Shown here: in pieces, positions 1 through 5,223 of the stretch
Position numbering within the stretch: the first letter of the stretch is position 1
How the letters are laid out: each line of letters opens with the position of its first letter
Assembly: GCA_905215835.1 (NCBI GenBank)
Contig: CAJMRR010000097.1
Coordinates: forward strand, 1 to 7,626
Direction of reading: 5' to 3'
Origin: an uncultured bacterium
GTDB lineage: Bacteria; Actinomycetota; Coriobacteriia; Coriobacteriales; Coriobacteriaceae
DNA length: 7,626 nt
Translations under genes and position numbers: made by a program
Notes under the pieces: model-generated
Told to the model about the DNA's origin: nothing
Seen by the model: only the letters and a program-made list of their open reading frames with translations
The model's database searches: none

Positions 1-890
1 CCGAAGGAGCCGCTGATCCACTCGATGTCGCCATCCTCGTCCACGCGCGCACGCTTGGTGTTGAGGTTGTACATGTTCTTGGACCAGTTCTCGATGGTCG
101 AGTAGCGCAGGTGCGCGCGCTTGCCCACAAAGAGCTCGACGGCGCCGGCGTGGAGGTTGGCCACGTTGTACTTGGGCGCGGAGCAGCCCTCGATAAAGTG
201 CAGGTCAGCGTCGTCCTCGACGATGATGAGCGTGTGCTCAAACTGGCCGGCGCCCTTGGCGTTAAGGCGGAAGTAGCTCTGCAGCGGGAAGTCGAGTTTG
301 GTGCCCTTGGGCACGTAGACAAACGAGCCGCCCGACCACACGGCACCGTGCAGGGCCGCAAACTTGTGGTCGGTGGGCGGGATGAGCGTCATGAACTTCT
401 CGTGGATGAGCGGCTCCCACTGCGGGTCGTGCAGGGCCTCCTCGATGCCGGAATAGACGATGCCCATCTTAGACGCTGTGTCCTGCATGTTGTGGTAGAC
501 CAGCTCGGAGTCGTACTGCGCGCCGACGCCTGCCAGGTAGCTACGCTCGGCCTCGGGGATGCCCAGGCGCTCAAAGGTATTCTTGATGTCGTCGGGCACC
601 GACTCCCAGTCGTGTTTTTGGTCGGTGTTGGGCTTGACGTAGGTGACGATGTTGTCCATGTCCAAGCCCTCGATGGAGGGGCCCCACGTCGGATCCGGGA
701 AGCGGTTGAAAATCTCGAGGGACTTGAGGCGCAGGTCGAGCATCCACTGTGGCTCGTCCTTCTTGGCGCTGATCTCGCGCACGATGTCGGGCGTGATGCC
801 GGCGTCGAGGCGCTCGAATCCCTCCTCGCCATAGGTGAAGTCGTAGAGGCTGCGGTCGATGTCCGCGACCTCGGTGCGGTTCTTGGTCAT
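1..890 (-). CDS. sufB: SufB, Fe-S cluster scaffold subunit (partial, N-terminal 296 residues)
   Basis: SufB is the scaffold subunit of the cytoplasmic SufBC(2)D complex, on which Fe-S clusters are built from sulfur delivered by the SufS cysteine desulfurase. Reading the minus strand from ATG at 890 gives MTKNRTEVADIDRSLYDF and an uninterrupted frame to the window edge. Family-typical stretches are GIVYSGIEEAL (about residue 143), VWSGGSFVYVPKG (184-196), a QSYFR segment (204-208), FIEGCSAPKYNVANLHAG (232-249) and RYSTIENWSKNMYNLNTKR (262-280). Full-length SufB is about 465-470 residues, so roughly the last third is outside the window, including the region holding the conserved late cysteine that receives sulfur in E. 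coli SufB. The start is supported by an AGGGG ribosome binding site in the 12-base gap after sufC. The order sufC-sufB implies one operon, and sufD, sufS and sufU would be expected beyond the left edge. Identification is very secure. Confidence 0.96.
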   Translation of the reverse strand, partial: MTKNRTEVADIDRSLYDFTYGEEGFERLDAGITPDIVREISAKKDEPQWMLDLRLKSLEIFNRFPDPTWGPSIEGLDMDNIVTYVKPNTDQKHDWESVPDDIKNTFERLGIPEAERSYLAGVGAQYDSELVYHNMQDTASKMGIVYSGIEEALHDPQWEPLIHEKFMTLIPPTDHKFAALHGAVWSGGSFVYVPKGTKLDFPLQSYFRLNAKGAGQFEHTLIIVEDDADLHFIEGCSAPKYNVANLHAGAVELFVGKRAHLRYSTIENWSKNMYNLNTKRARVDEDGDIEWISGSF

Positions 891-902
891 TGCGTCGCCC
901 CT

Positions 903-1703
903 TTACGCCTGCTGCTCGGCAGCGGCGGACTCGGCCTGGGCGCGCTGCTCGGCGGCCTCGCGCTCGAAGGTCTCAAAGCCGTTCTTGTCGATCCAGGGGA
1001 TGAGCGAGGCGTCGTCCTCGCGCACGATGTGACCCTTGACCATAACGTGGACGCGGTCGACATCCAAGTGCTCCAGGATGCGCGTGTTGTGCGTGATAAT
1101 GAGCATGGAGCCGTCGCAGCTCTTGCGGTAGGCGTCCATGCCGTGGCTGACGGTGGAAAGCGCGTCGACGTCCAGGCCCGAGTCGGTCTCGTCGAGGATG
1201 GCGAGCTTGGGCTGCAGCAACAGGAGCTGGAGCATCTCGACCTTCTTCTTCTCGCCGCCCGAGAAGCCCACGCCCAGCTCGCGGTTGAGGTAGGCGGTAT
1301 CCATGTTGAGCTCGGCCGCGAGCTCCTTGACGCGACGGCGGAACTCCTTGCCCTTCATCTCCAGGCCGGGGCGGCCGGCGATGCTGGCGCGCAAAAAGCT
1401 CGACAGCGGCACGCCCGGAATCTCGACCGGGGCCTGGAAGCTCAGGAACAGGCCGGCGCGCGAGCGCTTGTCGGTGGTGAGCTCGGTGATGTCCTGGCCG
1501 TCAAAGACGATGCGGCCGTCGTTGACCGTGTAAACGGGGTCGCCCATGACCAGGTGGCCGAGGGTGGACTTGCCGGCGCCGTTAGGTCCCATCAGAACGT
1601 GGGTCTCGCCGGCGGCGACGTTGAGGTTGACGTTGCGGAGGATGGTCTTCTCGTCCACGGAGGCGGTCAGACCTTCGATGGAAAGCAGCGGATTTGCGCT
1701 CAT
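903..1703 (-). CDS. sufC: SufC, ABC-type ATPase of the Suf Fe-S assembly complex
   Basis: SufC is the soluble ABC ATPase that drives conformational change of the SufB-SufD scaffold during Fe-S cluster assembly. The 266-residue protein shows Walker A GPNGAGKST (39-47), a Q-loop glutamine in LSFQAPVEIPGV (about 90), the SufC-type signature FSGGEKKKVEMLQ (147-159), Walker B LAILDETDSGLD (167-178) and the H-loop histidine in ITHN (205). No membrane segments are present, as expected. I chose ATG at 1703 (MSANPLLSIEGL) because an AGAGAGGGAC ribosome binding site lies just upstream and the family alignment begins here. An in-frame ATG 30 bases further upstream (1733) has no good site. Family members are about 250 residues; the extra length is an Ala/Gln/Glu-rich tail (249-266) of unknown significance. 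It is the first gene of the suf operon, and sufB starts 12 bases after its stop. Confidence 0.96.
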   Translation of the reverse strand: MSANPLLSIEGLTASVDEKTILRNVNLNVAAGETHVLMGPNGAGKSTLGHLVMGDPVYTVNDGRIVFDGQDITELTTDKRSRAGLFLSFQAPVEIPGVPLSSFLRASIAGRPGLEMKGKEFRRRVKELAAELNMDTAYLNRELGVGFSGGEKKKVEMLQLLLLQPKLAILDETDSGLDVDALSTVSHGMDAYRKSCDGSMLIITHNTRILEHLDVDRVHVMVKGHIVREDDASLIPWIDKNGFETFEREAAEQRAQAESAAAEQQA

Positions 1704-1722
1704 GCTGTCCCTCTCTGTATAT

Positions 1723-1742
1723 GGTGTACTCATAGGTGTACT
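1723..1742. repeat. Short direct repeat in the sufC leader
   Basis: The octamer GGTGTACT occurs twice, at 1723-1730 and 1735-1742, with a 12-bp period. It lies between the candidate suf promoter and the sufC start, inside what would be the mRNA leader. It could be chance or a weak regulatory element; no family of sites is recognised. Confidence 0.3.
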
Positions 1743-1767
1743 AAACCCTAGGAATCTTCTCGGAATA

Positions 1768-1795
1768 AAGTTACTATGGGTTCGGCGTTAGTCAA
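1768..1795 (-). promoter_or_regulatory. Candidate sigma-70 promoter for the suf operon
   Basis: On the minus strand TTGACT (1790-1795, five of six matches to the -35 consensus) is followed after 16 bp by TAACTT (1768-1773, a weak -10 with three matches). This would start transcription near 1760 and leave a leader of roughly 55-60 bases before sufC. The -35 overlaps a TTAGTC half-site (1788-1793) that is the inverted partner of GACTAA at 1806-1811, so a repressor bound there would block polymerase. The -10 is poor, so the placement is tentative. Confidence 0.35.
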
Positions 1796-1799
1796 GGGA

Positions 1800-1824
1800 A
1801 AACCCGACTAATCCACTCGACTTT
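1800..1824. promoter_or_regulatory. IscR type-1-like operator next to the suf promoter
   Basis: The 25 bases match the E. coli IscR type-1 consensus, as I remember it, at about 21 positions. The left half is CCCGACTAA and the right half contains ACTCGAC. Deviations are at the second, fourteenth, seventeenth and twenty-fourth positions. Type-1 sites are recognised by the [2Fe-2S] form of IscR. The site sits just upstream of the candidate suf -35 and 100 bp from a gene for a three-cysteine Rrf2 regulator, which fits Fe-S-responsive repression of suf. Binding is inferred; only the sequence match is seen. Confidence 0.45.
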
Positions 1825-1832
1825 TCAAATTC

Positions 1833-1863
1833 TGGGACAAAATAACCTGTTGTGTTTGTCCCA
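1833..1863. promoter_or_regulatory. 31-bp dyad, copy 1 (candidate Rrf2-family operator)
   Basis: Perfect 9-bp inverted arms TGGGACAAA (1833-1841) and TTTGTCCCA (1855-1863) flank a 13-bp centre containing AACCTG. The centre of symmetry is 1848. It is repeated with the same 31-bp length at 1877-1907. It lies upstream of rrf2, and a possible rrf2 -10 element, TAAGAT (1870-1875), sits between the two copies. The likely ligand is the adjacent Rrf2 protein, but the motif differs from the IscR, NsrR and CymR sites I know, so the binding protein is an inference. Confidence 0.6.
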
Positions 1864-1876
1864 TTTACTTAAGATT

Positions 1877-1907
1877 TGGGGCAAACAAACCTGGTTATGT
1901 TGTCCCA
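1877..1907. promoter_or_regulatory. 31-bp dyad, copy 2 (candidate Rrf2-family operator)
   Basis: This copy agrees with copy 1 at 23 of 31 positions with no gaps. Outer arms are TGGGGCAAA (1877-1885) and GTTGTCCCA (1899-1907), 7 of 9 complementary. An inner perfect palindrome, AACC-T-GGTT (1888-1896), shares the same centre, 1892. The centre-to-centre distance of 44 bp from copy 1 is close to four helical turns, so two dimers could bind near the same face. It ends 20 bp before the rrf2 start, so occupancy would block rrf2 transcription (inference). Confidence 0.6.
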
Positions 1908-1927
1908 GCAACGATGGGAGGGTAGGT

Positions 1928-2359
1928 ATGCTCATTTCTTCCAAGGGCCGCTATGCCCTCCGACTGATGATCTATATCGCAGCGCTTGGTGACGCCGAGG
2001 GCAAGATCGCCCTGCGCGAGGTCGCCGACCGCGAGCATATCTCGCAAAAATATTTGGAGCAGCTGGTCCGTCCGCTTATGAAGGCGGGCCTGCTTAAGAG
2101 CGTGCGCGGCAAGGGCGGCGGCTACATGATGGCCAAGGATCCAGCCGAGGTGCGTGCCGGCGACATCCTGCGCGCCGTCGAGGGCAGCACGGCTCCAGTG
2201 GCGTGCGATGGCATCGACAACAGCTGCACTCGCAGCGATCTTTGCTCGACCGTCAAGTTCTGGCGCGGCCTGGACGACGTGATCGAAAAGTACGTCGACG
2301 GCGTAACGCTGGCCGACCTGGCCGCCGTCCCCGAGATCAACTTTGACATTAAACTGTAG
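1928..2359 (+). CDS. Rrf2 family transcriptional regulator, IscR/SufR-like
   Basis: This encodes a 143-residue Rrf2-family DNA-binding protein, probably the Fe-S-sensing repressor of the divergent suf operon and of itself. The start MLISSKGRYALRLMIYIA is typical of the family. A winged helix-turn-helix spans about 27-66 (LREVADREHISQKYLEQL, then the wing with RGKGGGY). Cysteines 93, 100 and 106 form C-x6-C-x5-C in the loop where IscR, NsrR and RirA hold their cluster. IscR and NsrR use C-x5-C-x5-C, so this spacing is one residue longer. ATG 1928 is chosen over an upstream in-frame start because GGGAGG (1916-1921) is six bases before it, and the upstream extension would run through the second dyad. 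The divergent layout with sufC and the dyads in between suggest feedback control. It could instead sense NO or cysteine status, but the suf neighbourhood favours Fe-S. Confidence 0.9.
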   Translation: MLISSKGRYALRLMIYIAALGDAEGKIALREVADREHISQKYLEQLVRPLMKAGLLKSVRGKGGGYMMAKDPAEVRAGDILRAVEGSTAPVACDGIDNSCTRSDLCSTVKFWRGLDDVIEKYVDGVTLADLAAVPEINFDIKL

Positions 2360-2367
2360 GGCTGCAA

Positions 2368-2655
2368 ATGGCATCTCTCGACAAGGTGTATAAGCAAATT
2401 GAAGTTTTTGCTCGGGAATGTGACGCCGAGAAGGTTGTGCTGTTTGGCTCCCGCGCTCGAGGTGACAACTTGCCTAAGAGCGATATTGACATCGCAGTAG
2501 CAGGTTGCCGGGATTTCGGCCGGTTGTCATATTTGATCGAGGAACGTCTTGATACTCTTTTAGATGTAGATGTCGTCAATCTCGATGAGCCCTTATCGCA
2601 GCAATTGCTCGATGAAATTGCCAGGGATGGTGTGATTCTGTATGAAAAAATATGA
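2368..2655 (+). CDS. MNT-domain nucleotidyltransferase (MntA-type antitoxin)
   Basis: This 95-residue minimal nucleotidyltransferase has the fold shared with kanamycin nucleotidyltransferase and DNA polymerase beta. The active-site signature is clear: VVLFGSRARGD (23-33), then SDIDIAV (38-44) giving the two metal-binding aspartates D39 and D41, and a third acidic candidate D68 in DVDVVNL. In characterised MntA-HepT pairs the MNT protein AMPylates a tyrosine of the HEPN partner and so neutralises it; the same role is inferred here. It starts 8 bases after the rrf2 stop, with only the short AGGG at that stop as a ribosome binding site, so translation may be coupled to rrf2. The last 14 bases overlap the HEPN partner gene. 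Codons are visibly more AT-rich than in rrf2, hinting at a transferred module. Confidence 0.9.
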   Translation: MASLDKVYKQIEVFARECDAEKVVLFGSRARGDNLPKSDIDIAVAGCRDFGRLSYLIEERLDTLLDVDVVNLDEPLSQQLLDEIARDGVILYEKI

Positions 2656-3061
2656 GAACTTTGCCAGCGCCTTGGCGAATCTTGAGGATGCGCCCAATCA
2701 GGATCTCAACAATGATTTTGTTCAGAGTGGATTGATTAATAAGTTCAATCTTCAATTTGAACTGAGCTGGAAGCTCCTTAAGCGTCTGCTCGAGTATGAG
2801 GGCGCCACGCTTGCCGCTTCGGGGTCTCCTCGTGCCATCTTGAAGGAGTCCTACCGATTCTACGACTTTATTGATGAGGCAGCCTGGCTGGATATGCTCA
2901 GAGACCGCAATACGAACGTCCATATCTACGACAACAAGCTCGCTCAAGATTTGATTCAGCGCATCTTGAACGTCTATATTCCCGCTTTCTGTCAGTTGAG
3001 AGACGGGCTGACGAAACGTTACGGCGAGCTTCTGTTGGCGCCCGACGACCAGTTTGTCTAA
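2642..3061 (+). CDS. HEPN protein, HepT/HI0074-type partner of the MNT enzyme
   Basis: This 139-residue helical protein matches the HI0074-type 'nucleotidyltransferase substrate-binding' family, part of the HEPN group. Recognisable segments are INKFNLQFELSWKLLKRLLE (32-51), SPRAILKESYRFYDFID (62-78) and LRDRNTNVHIYD (86-97). The last contains R89-x4-H94-x-Y96, the HEPN RNase motif together with the tyrosine that is AMPylated in studied type VII systems. The ATG overlaps the MNT gene by 14 bases, so the two are translationally coupled. The inferred role is a ribonuclease-type toxin held inactive by MNT-mediated AMPylation, but HI0074 relatives have also been described simply as a two-subunit nucleotidyltransferase, and toxicity is not shown by sequence. 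The intact motif favours an active protein. No clear terminator follows. Confidence 0.88.
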   Translation: MKKYENFASALANLEDAPNQDLNNDFVQSGLINKFNLQFELSWKLLKRLLEYEGATLAASGSPRAILKESYRFYDFIDEAAWLDMLRDRNTNVHIYDNKLAQDLIQRILNVYIPAFCQLRDGLTKRYGELLLAPDDQFV

Positions 3062-3188
3062 TTCCTTAAGATTTCGCGGAGGGTTGTTGCCGTTTACCGA
3101 GGGGTTGTTGTGCAACAACGGGCGAGCTGCAATACTTATTTTATCTTTGCGAACTGAACTTTAACTACACCAATGCAGGGAGGATCTT
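3062..3188 (+). promoter_or_regulatory. Upstream region of the surface protein gene, with repeated GTTGTTG elements
   Basis: Two imperfect direct repeats of GAGGG(G)TTGTTG lie at 3079-3089 and 3099-3110, about two helical turns apart. The second continues into an inverted repeat, GTTGTT-GTGC-AACAAC (3104-3119). The hairpin is not followed by a T-run, so it is a poor terminator. A weak promoter is possible: TTGTGC (3108-3113), 17 bp, AATACT (3131-3136). If that is right, the palindrome covers the -35 and could be an operator. The ribosome binding site GGGAGGA (3178-3184) precedes the ATG at 3189. Confidence 0.4.
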
Positions 3189-5021
3189 ATGCAGCCCAAG
3201 CATTCTGCTATTGTCGCGGGCCTGACGCTGGCGCTTTCGTTTGGCGCCGTTTCCGCGCCGGCACCCGCCGCTGCCGAGGAGCCCACGCCGGGCGTTGCCT
3301 CGGATGTCACCGATATCGACAAAGGTCTCTACACCCAGCAGTCCTTCTCGGGCGTGCTGAGGTCGGTCCAGGGCGTTTCGTTTGTCAACGTGACTCCCGA
3401 GATGAAGTACTTTACCAAGTACGAGAGCCATGGCAACTACAACCAGGGCTTTTCGTACGGTGACGGCTATAACGCGCTGGGTTATTACCAGTTTGACCGT
3501 CGTTGGTCGCTCATTCCGTTTATGAAGCAGGTCTACAACTACAGCCCTGAAAAATACAGCATGCTCAAGGATGCGATTGATCGCGGCAGCGAGATTTCCA
3601 ACACGAGCAATGCCATGTACGAGAACGGTCAGCTCACCGAGTTGGGCCATATCGCTCAGGATGCCTTCCAAGGTGCGTACAACACCGATCCTGTTGAGTT
3701 CTCAGCACTTCAAGATGCCTATGCGTACAACTCGTACTATGCGGTGACCGAGGCGTGGCTCAAGAGCGGCCTGGGTATTGATATTTCGGGCCGCGCCGAC
3801 TGCGTCAAGGGCATGGTGTGGAGCATTACCAACATGTGCGGCACTGGTGGCTGCAGGGACTTTTTCCGCTGGGCGAATCTTTCCAACGATATGTCCGATC
3901 GCGAGTTTGTGACGGCGCTTTCCAACAGCGTGGTCAATAACGTGGCGACCAAGTATTCGAACCAACCCCAGTATCATGAGGGCTGGAAGAACCGCTACCG
4001 CAACGAGCTAAAGGACTGCTTGGTTTATATCGCCGAGGATGAGGCTGCCGCCGCGACGCCCGTGCAGCCCGAGCCCACACCGGCGCCCTCGCCGACACCT
4101 GATTCGAATGACGACTCGAGTGACGATGCCAACGATGACAGGATGGATGCGCCCTCGACCGATGCTGACGGTAATGGCTCTGCTGGTGGCACTACCAACG
4201 ACGGTTCTACCTCGAACGGCTCCGATTCGAACAGCTCTGCTGCGGGCGATTCGTCTTCAAGCTCTGCCGGCAATACGGACAGCGACGCTTCTGGTTCGAC
4301 CGACGCTGACACCTCTAACTCATCTACTGGCTCGAGCGATTCTACTGGCTCGAGCGATTCGTCCGTTGACACCGGCTCTAACAACGGCTCCGGCTCTGAC
4401 GCAACCCCTGATTCCGATGCTTCCAAGGACGACTCGAATAAGGCGCCGGACGCTCCCGTTGCTTCGCCGGACAAGAAGCCTTCTTTCTCCGAGCAGCTTG
4501 GTTCTACGCTGGGTTCTTCGCTGATGGCTGGCGTCAATAACGGCTCGATTCAGAACAAGGACAACTCTGATCAGGCTTCCACGGAAAAGACCGAAGCCGC
4601 AAAGGGCGACTCCAAGGACAAGGCTTCCGAGAAGAACGAATCTGATAAGGGTTCTAGCTCTGAGGAGAAGGACGACAAATCCGCTCAGAAGAAGGACGAG
4701 GACAAGAAGTCTGAATCTGAGGAGAAGGACAAGAACAAGGACAAGACCGAGGACGGAAAGCAGCATGGCGAGGACAGCAGTAAGGGCAACACCGACAACC
4801 AGAACCAAGAGCAAAATGACTCCAAGACGGTGACCACTACAACCACCACTACAACGACTAAGACTTCGGGCGGTAACATGCCCAAGACGGGCGACCTTAT
4901 CGTTATGGCGAGCCTTGCCAGCGCGAGCTTGGCCACGCTGGGCACTACGTCTATCGTAAGTGGTAAGCATAAGCTCGATCAGCAGAAGAAGGCTTCTGGG
5001 GAGGACGACTCGGGGGAGTAG
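3189..5021 (+). CDS. Sortase-anchored surface protein with N-terminal lysozyme-like domain
   Basis: This is a 610-residue secreted, wall-anchored protein. A signal peptide (1-29) has a basic start, a hydrophobic core and an APAAAE cleavage region. Residues about 40-283 form a globular domain: YESHGNYNQ (78-86) followed by GDGYNALGYYQFD (91-103) recalls the lysozyme/transglycosylase pattern of a catalytic Glu (here E79) before a G-x-YQF turn, as in VgrG-related muramidase domains. Four cysteines (205, 217, 222, 277) could pair outside the cell. Residues 284-548 are a low-complexity stalk, Pro-rich, then Ser/Asp/Gly-rich, then Lys/Glu/Asp-rich, ending in nine threonines. MPKTGD (564-569), a hydrophobic segment (570-590) and a basic tail form an LPXTG-type sorting signal with Met for Leu. 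The start is set by GGGAGGA five bases upstream. Wall location is well supported; peptidoglycan cleavage is inferred from motif shape only. No sortase gene is nearby. Confidence 0.85.
   Translation: MQPKHSAIVAGLTLALSFGAVSAPAPAAAEEPTPGVASDVTDIDKGLYTQQSFSGVLRSVQGVSFVNVTPEMKYFTKYESHGNYNQGFSYGDGYNALGYYQFDRRWSLIPFMKQVYNYSPEKYSMLKDAIDRGSEISNTSNAMYENGQLTELGHIAQDAFQGAYNTDPVEFSALQDAYAYNSYYAVTEAWLKSGLGIDISGRADCVKGMVWSITNMCGTGGCRDFFRWANLSNDMSDREFVTALSNSVVNNVATKYSNQPQYHEGWKNRYRNELKDCLVYIAEDEAAAATPVQPEPTPAPSPTPDSNDDSSDDANDDRMDAPSTDADGNGSAGGTTNDGSTSNGSDSNSSAAGDSSSSSAGNTDSDASGSTDADTSNSSTGSSDSTGSSDSSVDTGSNNGSGSDATPDSDASKDDSNKAPDAPVASPDKKPSFSEQLGSTLGSSLMAGVNNGSIQNKDNSDQASTEKTEAAKGDSKDKASEKNESDKGSSSEEKDDKSAQKKDEDKKSESEEKDKNKDKTEDGKQHGEDSSKGNTDNQNQEQNDSKTVTTTTTTTTTKTSGGNMPKTGDLIVMASLASASLATLGTTSIVSGKHKLDQQKKASGEDDSGE
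4323..4358. repeat. Two perfect tandem copies of an 18-bp unit in the stalk region
   Basis: The unit TCTACTGGCTCGAGCGAT occurs at 4323-4340 and again at 4341-4358, encoding back-to-back Ser-Thr-Gly-Ser-Ser-Asp. Six codons per copy keep the frame, so gain or loss of copies would change stalk length without breaking the protein. Perfect identity suggests recent duplication. Confidence 0.8.
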
Positions 5022-5053
5022 GCTCTCAGTTGCCAGATAACTAAATAGTCGGG

Positions 5054-5091
5054 ACGGGGTCCGGTGCGAATGTATCGGGCCCCGTTTTGTT
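5054..5091 (+). terminator. Intrinsic terminator after the surface protein gene
   Basis: ACGGGGTCCG (5054-5063) pairs with CGGGCCCCGT (5076-5085) to form a ten-pair stem with one G-U wobble and a 12-base loop. It is followed at once by a T-rich tract, TTTTGTT (5085-5091). It lies 32 bases after the surface protein stop codon and isolates that gene from the next one. Confidence 0.85.
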
Positions 5092-5183
5092 GTGCAACGA
5101 TTAATTGTGCCCCCTCACACCTCTTGTTACTACCGTTGCCCGATATGTTTGCGCGGCGACATCGGTACATGCGATGCGGTCAT

Positions 5184-5189
5184 TACAAT
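5184..5189 (+). promoter_or_regulatory. Candidate -10 element for the AAA-ATPase-like gene
   Basis: TACAAT matches the -10 consensus at five of six positions and lies 20 bases before the AGGGGG ribosome binding site (5209-5214). No good -35 is visible about 17 bp upstream, so the promoter would be weak or need an activator. The preceding terminator at 5054-5091 makes a separate promoter in 5092-5210 likely. Confidence 0.35.
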
Positions 5190-5223
5190 TGGCATCGTGC
5201 TGCGATTTAGGGGGAACGTTTTG

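Noticed and set aside
111..1751. 546-codon open frame on the plus strand
   Set aside because: It lies opposite sufB and sufC, whose motifs are unmistakable. The translation is repetitive Val/Leu/Ala/Asp/Gly, as expected for the complement of GC-rich codons, and has no domain logic.
1850..1927. N-terminal extension of the Rrf2 protein from 1850
   Set aside because: The upstream start has no ribosome binding site, and the extension would run through the operator-like dyad. The family normally begins at the MLISSKGRYALR position.
3104..3119. GTTGTT-GTGC-AACAAC hairpin as a terminator for the MNT-HEPN pair
   Set aside because: The stem is AT-leaning and is followed by GGGCGAG rather than a T-run. 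A regulatory palindrome is more plausible.
4834..4860. ACC/ACT/ACA codon run as a microsatellite
   Set aside because: It encodes nine threonines but the codons are mixed with no perfect short unit, so slippage is not strongly suggested.
4320..4970. Long minus-strand frame opposite the stalk of the surface protein
   Set aside because: Its Leu/Val/Arg runs are the complement of the low-complexity Ser/Asp/Lys/Glu codons, and the plus-strand gene is well supported.
5092..5223. N-terminal extension of the AAA-ATPase-like protein from a GTG at 5092
   Set aside because: It would start at the end of the terminator's T-rich tract with no ribosome binding site, and the added residues resemble no family sequence. 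The strong AGGGGG at 5209-5214 supports a start at 5221-5224.
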